Assembly (NCBI GenBank): GCA_002633005.1
Contig: NMRA01000091.1
Span: forward strand, 767,820 to 831,819
Length of the DNA stretch: 64,000 nt
Origin: Phoronis australis
Lineage: Eukaryota; Phoronida; Phoronidae
Direction: 5' to 3'
The notes under the pieces are model-generated. The model did no database searches, was not told the origin of the DNA, and saw nothing but the letters and a program-made list of their open reading frames with translations. Every line of letters starts with the position of its first letter. Position 1 is the first letter of the stretch. Positions 58,764 through 64,000 of the stretch are shown here, one piece after another. Both the position numbers and the translations under genes were made by a program.

Positions 58764-61700
58764 ATGATAGAGTTGCTAGAAGCATGCGCTGTAGTGGCGG
58801 CAATGGTTATCTTATACTATTTCTGTGATTGGACGATTCGAAGAATGCGAATAAATGGTCTGCTCCACAGATATGTTCTCATTACAGGTTGTGATACAGG
58901 TGAGTGTACAAAACTTACTGTTCAAAGTAAAACAAACATGTTGGACAGGAAGATATCTGGTGGCAAAGTTATCATAACAAAATTCATAAGGTTCTCTTCA
59001 ATGCGTGGCATAGGACTCTTTACTGGCTGTTTCTGTGGTATACAGTACTTTAAAGTTAGTGTAAAGTTATGCGCTCCTCTTTTTTCATCGAGGGAACTAA
59101 TTATAGCTCTAAATAAATATTAATTTATAAAAGTTGTTTTAAAAGAATCTGCATAACTTTATTATGTACGACCGTATACTACGTTTATTGAATCAAGTCT
59201 GCATAAAATACGGACATTCCGTATAGATCGACATGAATGATGCTCAGTTTAACACCATCCTCCAGTTCAAGGTCAACACTTCATGGAGCTTGTATAAAAT
59301 TGTGAAACTCATCTCGTGAAAATATTGGCACCTAAAGTGTATAAAACTGGCTTACCTTTGAGTAACAAACAGTCTGAGTTTGAAGTGGCACCTTGCTGCA
59401 AGTCTATACTTTCAGGATTGTTGCATGCGAGTCTTACTTGTTAACCTACATCGACTGTTCGGATAAATGCTCATTCCTGACGCCGTTCATTTTAACCATT
59501 CGTGTTGTACTTAATGCCTAAGTATACTCCCTGATTTTTGAGTTCCTAGTTAGTAGTAAGTTGTCTTTCGAGTTTTCAAACAAGAAAAGTGGAACAAAGT
59601 CTCGATCTTTGTTGCACAATTTTGCATCAAGTCTATAACCTTGCATGTGGAAAACTAGAGGTCTTCTGGTTTGAAACAATGGACCTTCTTGCCTGAACAT
59701 GCTTTAATCATTGTATTTATTCAACCTTTGGTGTAACTTAAATAAGGCTAGACAGTGGACCGAGTTCATTAAGTTGATCTGATGGGCTCGTCGTTTTATG
59801 CCCCCAAAAGCAATATGACTGGAAATTGGTTTGTTCCGTGACCACTTGCTTTAATTTTCACTTGTACGTTAAAGGTGCCAGTAAATCAGGACTTTAAAGC
59901 AGCAACAAACCAGCGTTCCATCCTGTTGATGTAGACAATTTATCACTATCAAATTGGTCTCAACTTGTTCCTCACTCAGATTTTTGGTCTTGGAAAAACA
60001 GTTTGTTTTTTGACAATACCATGCTTGCCAAATAATTTAAAAATGACACGCCGTGACACTAGTCAACTTCTACAGCCCTGTCTCAACGCTCTGACAAGTC
60101 TAATTTACATCTGTCTCAAGCAGTAACAAACTGACAGAGCTCTTTTCAAGCCCAGAAATCACTTCCGTTTTGACAAAGGAGCAATTTGAGACCAATTCCA
60201 TTTCGGTAAGAGGTCCAAAAATTGATTTTCGTGACAGAAGCCGTGTTTCCATCAGCTTGCAGTGTTTCTGTTATGTCCCGTGCTTTGTCAATACAAATGT
60301 CTTTCTTGTAGGTTTTGGCAATATGTTGACTAAGAAACTAGACAAAATGGGCTGCAGAGTATTTGCCTGTTGTTATACAAGAAAAGGTCAAGCTGAATTG
60401 AAGAAGATTACCTCTGAGCGGGTCACGACCTTGATTATGGACGTGGCAGACCCAGAAAGTGTGAGGCAGGCCTACAGAACAGTGTCGGACAAACTACCAG
60501 ACTCCCTCGGTATGTTAAGTAAATGTAAGCAAAATGAAGATTAGGTTACCACATTTTGTCTTTGTAACTATACGCCAAATGTTTGTTACAACATCAATTT
60601 TGATGACTGAGCATATTTTTTAAATTAGATTTGTGCTTGCTAGTTTAAGAGCAATTTTAAAATAATTTCTTAAATCGTTAGCTAGCTGAATACGAACATA
60701 AACCGCAGGCCAAGATTGACTGGACAAAATTCTGTTTTTCCATCCCGCGCAGCAAGCCTTCATGACTTATCAAAAGGTGAATTTCGCCTGATGCTCAGAC
60801 ATCAGGATGGCAAATGACCATCTCAATATTCACCAGGTGGTGCTAATGACCCTTTAAATATCAGAATAGATTGAGAGCACAAAGCACTTGGTCAGCATGG
60901 GGGTATTCCTGAGATAAGGTATTCGCATAATTTACCTGAATGCAGGCGTTACTATGGGGGAAGTCCCTTGCTTCATTTGCAACTCCAATTGTTGGTCACT
61001 TGTTTTTACTTCTTATGTTTACTATAAATTATTGAATTCAGTCAACAGCAGTTGTGCCTCCAATTGATTTTTCTCTTTAAATAACACATTCTTATGCTGA
61101 GATGGGACACACGTATTCAGAGCCTTACCATTTGGATCTATTGGACACTTGGATCGTTACATTGGTGACATAGAGCAAAAACATTTTGACCCTACTCTTT
61201 CTAGGACTCTGGGGTCTGGTCAACAATGCTGGTGTGTCTGGTCAAATGGGTCCAGTGGAGTGGCTTACCAAAGATGATTATCAGAAGGCGCTAGACATAA
61301 ACTTACTGGGACTAATAGATGTCACCACTGTCTTCCTTCCACTCATAAAAAAGGTGAGTAAAACTTACATGACACAAAGCTCTGTGACGTTTTATTGAAA
61401 TTAAATTTTTTGATGTTTGGATTTATTGATTGTTAAGAGATAATTATGTAGTGCTTATTTTCATGTGTGTAGTCCATGAAAAAAATTCACTGGAATATTG
61501 CAATTCAATATTGTTCACCAAACAGGATATCCACCAAATTTGAAATTTCAAAATGTGACTGGCATACATCGCATTTTGTAAAGAAATAAGCACCTAAGCG
61601 TGTTTCGCAGTGTTTTCTACAGTGGCATATACCCCATTTGGCTGTAAATGGCTTTAATACCAAGAGGTCCTGCTGATCCTTGATGTTGTGGCGCAAAGTG

Positions 61701-63452
61701 GCACTAATTTTTTTAACTAAGTTGGCAGAGTCTCGTTTCACCATGAAACTTTTTACACTTAGAAACAAAAACAAATTAGTTATTACTATTGAACCATTTC
61801 AAAACTGTGTGGAAGATTCGATATCTTTTGCATGAGCTAATTGCACATTGCAGGCCAGAGGTAGAGTTGTAATGGCTGGGAGTGTCCTAGGTCGATACAC
61901 AGTTATTCACGGCGCCCCCTATTGTGTGTCAAAGTATGGTGTGGAAGCATTTTCAAATGCACTCAGGTTAGTGTCCAAATCTGACCTTTAAAATGTGATC
62001 CAATGACTATCAAGTATGGTGTGGAAGCATTTTCAAATGCACTCAGGTTAGTGTCCAAATCTGACCTTTGAAATGTGATCCAATGACTATTAAGTATGGT
62101 GTGGAAGCATTTTCAAATGCACTCAGGTTAGTGTCCAAATCTGACCTTTGAAATGTGATCCAATGACTATTAAGTATGGTGTGAAAGCATTTTCAAATGC
62201 ACTCAGGTTAGTGTCCAAATCTGACCTTTGAAATGTGATCCAATGACTATTAAATATGGTGTGGAAGCATTTTCAAATGCACTCAGGTTAGTGTCCAAAT
62301 CTGACCTTTGAAATGTGATCCAGTGACTATTAAGTTCATTGTTACCGAAACACTACCGATGATTGTCCAGTTTTTAACTTCCATTCTTTTGCTCAGATGC
62401 AGTTCAAAAAACAACAAATCTGTACTACAATCAATATATCTTCAAAGAATTCAAGAAGAGTCACTGGCCTAACGCCATCTGTGGTATGTTAGCATACACT
62501 CACTGCCACGATGGGCTTGCTGCACAAAGCATCCAAGATGACCAGAAACGTTCCCTAAACAAGTGAAACTGTACACCCAACATTTGGCACGCAGTTTTCC
62601 CTCAAGTAAAAGGATTTCAGGATTGAGTTCCTTAGATGCAAGAATCTATTGAGCAAAGCTAGTGTGATCGTGTGCTTCGCTTGTAGTATCTCATAAAGCC
62701 TTACGTGACCTTGCATTTCCACAAGGTTCTCGTATCTTGTGGTTGAGTCTATACATCGCAGATATGCAGGTTACATTTTTGGTAATGTTGTGTCAGGTGA
62801 CATTATGTCAGGTAATGTTGTGTCAGGTGACATTAAGTCTGGTAATGTTGTGTCAGGTGACGTTATATCTGGTATGTTGTGTCAGGTGACATTATGTCTG
62901 GTAATGTGGTGTCAGGTGACATTATGTCAGTCTGGTAATGTTGTGTCTGGTGACGTTGTCTGGTAATGTTGTGTCAGGTGACATTATGTCTGGTAATGTT
63001 GTGTCTGGTGACATTATGTCTGGTAATGTTGTGTCTGGTGACATTATGTCTGGTTATGTTGTGTCTGGTGACGTTAGTATTGAGTTACCAGTTGTGCATC
63101 ATTCCGCTCATTAACAGTAAATGTCACTTCAGTATTTGCAAAGCATTGTGGGTGCAGAGTAAATGATTTCATTTTTGTTTTACGAGCAGTAGCCATAACT
63201 GCACCTTGTATGTGTTTCTCTCTGCAAACAGTCCCTGAATGTGTCAAAGTCGTATCACATTCTCCCAGCCCCAGTTCTCTCTACCTAGGCAACAGATGAA
63301 GCATTTCGGTGTGAAAGTCTCGATCCTGGAACCTGGATTCTTCCGTACCAACATTAGCAATTCAGAGAAAGCCATGGACTCCATCCAGCAGTCTTGGTTA
63401 CAGGCATCGGAGAGCTCAAAGGCAGAATATGGTGAACAGTACTTGGAAGAAA
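58764..63452 (+). CDS. RDH-like short-chain dehydrogenase/reductase (5' exons; gene continues past the window)
   Basis: Exons 58764-58899, 60312-60509, 61205-61353, 61854-61966 and 63289-63452, all phase-compatible, give about 253 of an expected 310-320 residues. Residues 1-25 form an N-terminal membrane anchor. The nucleotide-binding TGxxxGxG motif is split by intron 1 (ITGCDTG then FGN), NNAG is in exon 3, and the catalytic YxxxK (YCVSK) with the upstream serine (AGSVLGR) in exon 4. [18 protein letters not shown] in exon 5 is typical of the retinol dehydrogenase/17-beta-HSD6/DHRS9 group. The expected role is NAD(P)-dependent oxidation of retinol or steroid alcohols at the ER membrane; substrate cannot be told from sequence. 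A CAG-like acceptor just before the ATG (TTTTTGTAG at 58752) suggests a separate 5' UTR exon. Confidence 0.9.
61931..62330 (+). repeat. Five 80-bp tandem repeats copied from an exon-intron boundary
   Basis: Exactly 400 bp: five units starting AAGTATGGTGTGGAAGC at 61931, 62011, 62091, 62171 and 62251. The first unit is the last part of RDH exon 4 plus its donor (CTCAG|GTTAGT); each further unit repeats the exon end and the donor. Reading on from the first donor meets TGA within 20 bases. Confidence 0.97.
62781..63076. repeat. 15-bp minisatellite (GGTAATGTTGTGTCT / GGTGACATTATGTCT)
   Basis: Two 15-bp half-units alternate for almost 300 bp in an RDH intron. Because 15 is a multiple of three, long open frames run through it; they are not genes. 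The array recurs at 63494-63623. Confidence 0.95.
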
Positions 63453-64000
63453 GTAAGTTCAACTTCAGGCTACCCGAACAACAGGCTGCCGCNGGTGACA
63501 TTATGTCTGGTAATGTTGTGTCAGGAGACATTATGTCTGGTAATGTTGTGTCTGGTGACATTATGTCTGGTAATGTTGTGTCTGGTGACATCATGTCTGG
63601 TTATGTTGTGTCTGGTGACGTTAATATTGAGTTACCAGTTGTGCATCATTCCGCTCATTAACAGTAAATGTCACTTCAGTATTTGCAAAGCATTGTGGGT
63701 GCAGAGTAAATGATTTCATTTTTGTTTTACGAGCAGTAGCCACAACTGCACCTTGTATGTGTTTCTCTCTGCAAACAGTCCCTGAATGTGTCAAAGTCGT
63801 ATCACATTCTCCCAGCCCAAGTTCTCTCTACCTAGACAACAGATGAAGCATTTCGGTGTGAAAGTCTCGATCCTGGAACCTGGATTCTTCCGTACCAACA
63901 TTAGCAATTCAGAGAAAGCCATGGACTCCATCCAGCAGTCTTGGTTACAGGCATCGGAGAGCTCAAAGGCAGAATATGGTGAACAGTACTTGGAAGAAAG
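62950..64000. repeat. 547-bp tandem duplication including RDH exon 5
   Basis: Minisatellite tail, intron and exon 5 repeat with a constant 547-bp offset (exon at 63289-63452 and 63836-63999). A single n at 63493 lies at the junction. The copies differ by a few bases. Confidence 0.9.
63836..63999 (+). CDS. Second copy of RDH exon 5
   Basis: Identical protein to the first copy; its acceptor reads CTAG|ACAAC instead of CTAG|GCAAC, keeping Arg at the junction. The exon starts needing one base and ends with one base over, so both copies cannot be spliced in series in frame. The donor falls at the window edge. Confidence 0.75.

Noticed and set aside
61931-62330. CRISPR-like regular repeat
   Set aside because: Units are contiguous with no unique spacers, in an animal gene; it is a minisatellite.
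62739-63713. Open frames rich in VVSGD/MSGN or LVMLC
   Set aside because: They are three frames of a 15-bp minisatellite, open only because the unit is a multiple of three.

Overview
This is animal nuclear DNA: coding sequence is split into many short exons with GT-AG introns, intergenic sequence is AT-rich, and it is full of small inverted-repeat elements, a LINE remnant, a tRNA-derived SINE and satellites. Gene content (a full-length RIF1 orthologue close in length to the vertebrate one, an RDH-type short-chain dehydrogenase, and a membrane-anchored cupin_8/JmjC-like protein) fits an invertebrate deuterostome such as a lancelet, hemichordate or echinoderm. That placement is inference, not proof.

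Layout. 1-3.4 kb: low-complexity DNA, then a ~2.5 kb inverted-repeat element carrying a repeated GCGATCG-type motif. 4.2-13.2 kb, + strand: seven-exon gene for a 347-residue membrane protein with a cupin_8/JmjC-like fold in which the iron-binding residues appear lost. 13.2-24.9 kb: no recognisable gene; a SINE, a palindromic element, a 5'-truncated LINE and a foldback element with THAP-like gene fragments. 25.6-51.0 kb, - strand: the RIF1 gene, 29 exons whose splice phases all agree and which sum to 2,433 codons plus stop. The first coding exon and its presumed E2F-type promoter occur twice (50.3-52.1 and 52.1-53.7 kb), joined by a single n. 54.3-58.3 kb: three unrelated tandem-repeat arrays. 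58.76-64 kb, + strand: the first five exons of an RDH/SDR gene, which continues past the window; its last visible exon is duplicated, again across a single n.

The genes are independent eukaryotic units, not an operon. RIF1 binds PP1 and controls replication timing and double-strand-break repair; the RDH-like enzyme is a membrane-anchored NAD(P)-dependent retinol/steroid-type dehydrogenase; the cupin-like protein is probably a non-catalytic member of a 2-oxoglutarate-oxygenase fold family. The two duplications joined by single n bases may be unmerged haplotypes rather than real biology. All exon models come from reading frames, splice consensus and remembered family conservation; no alignment or transcript data were available.
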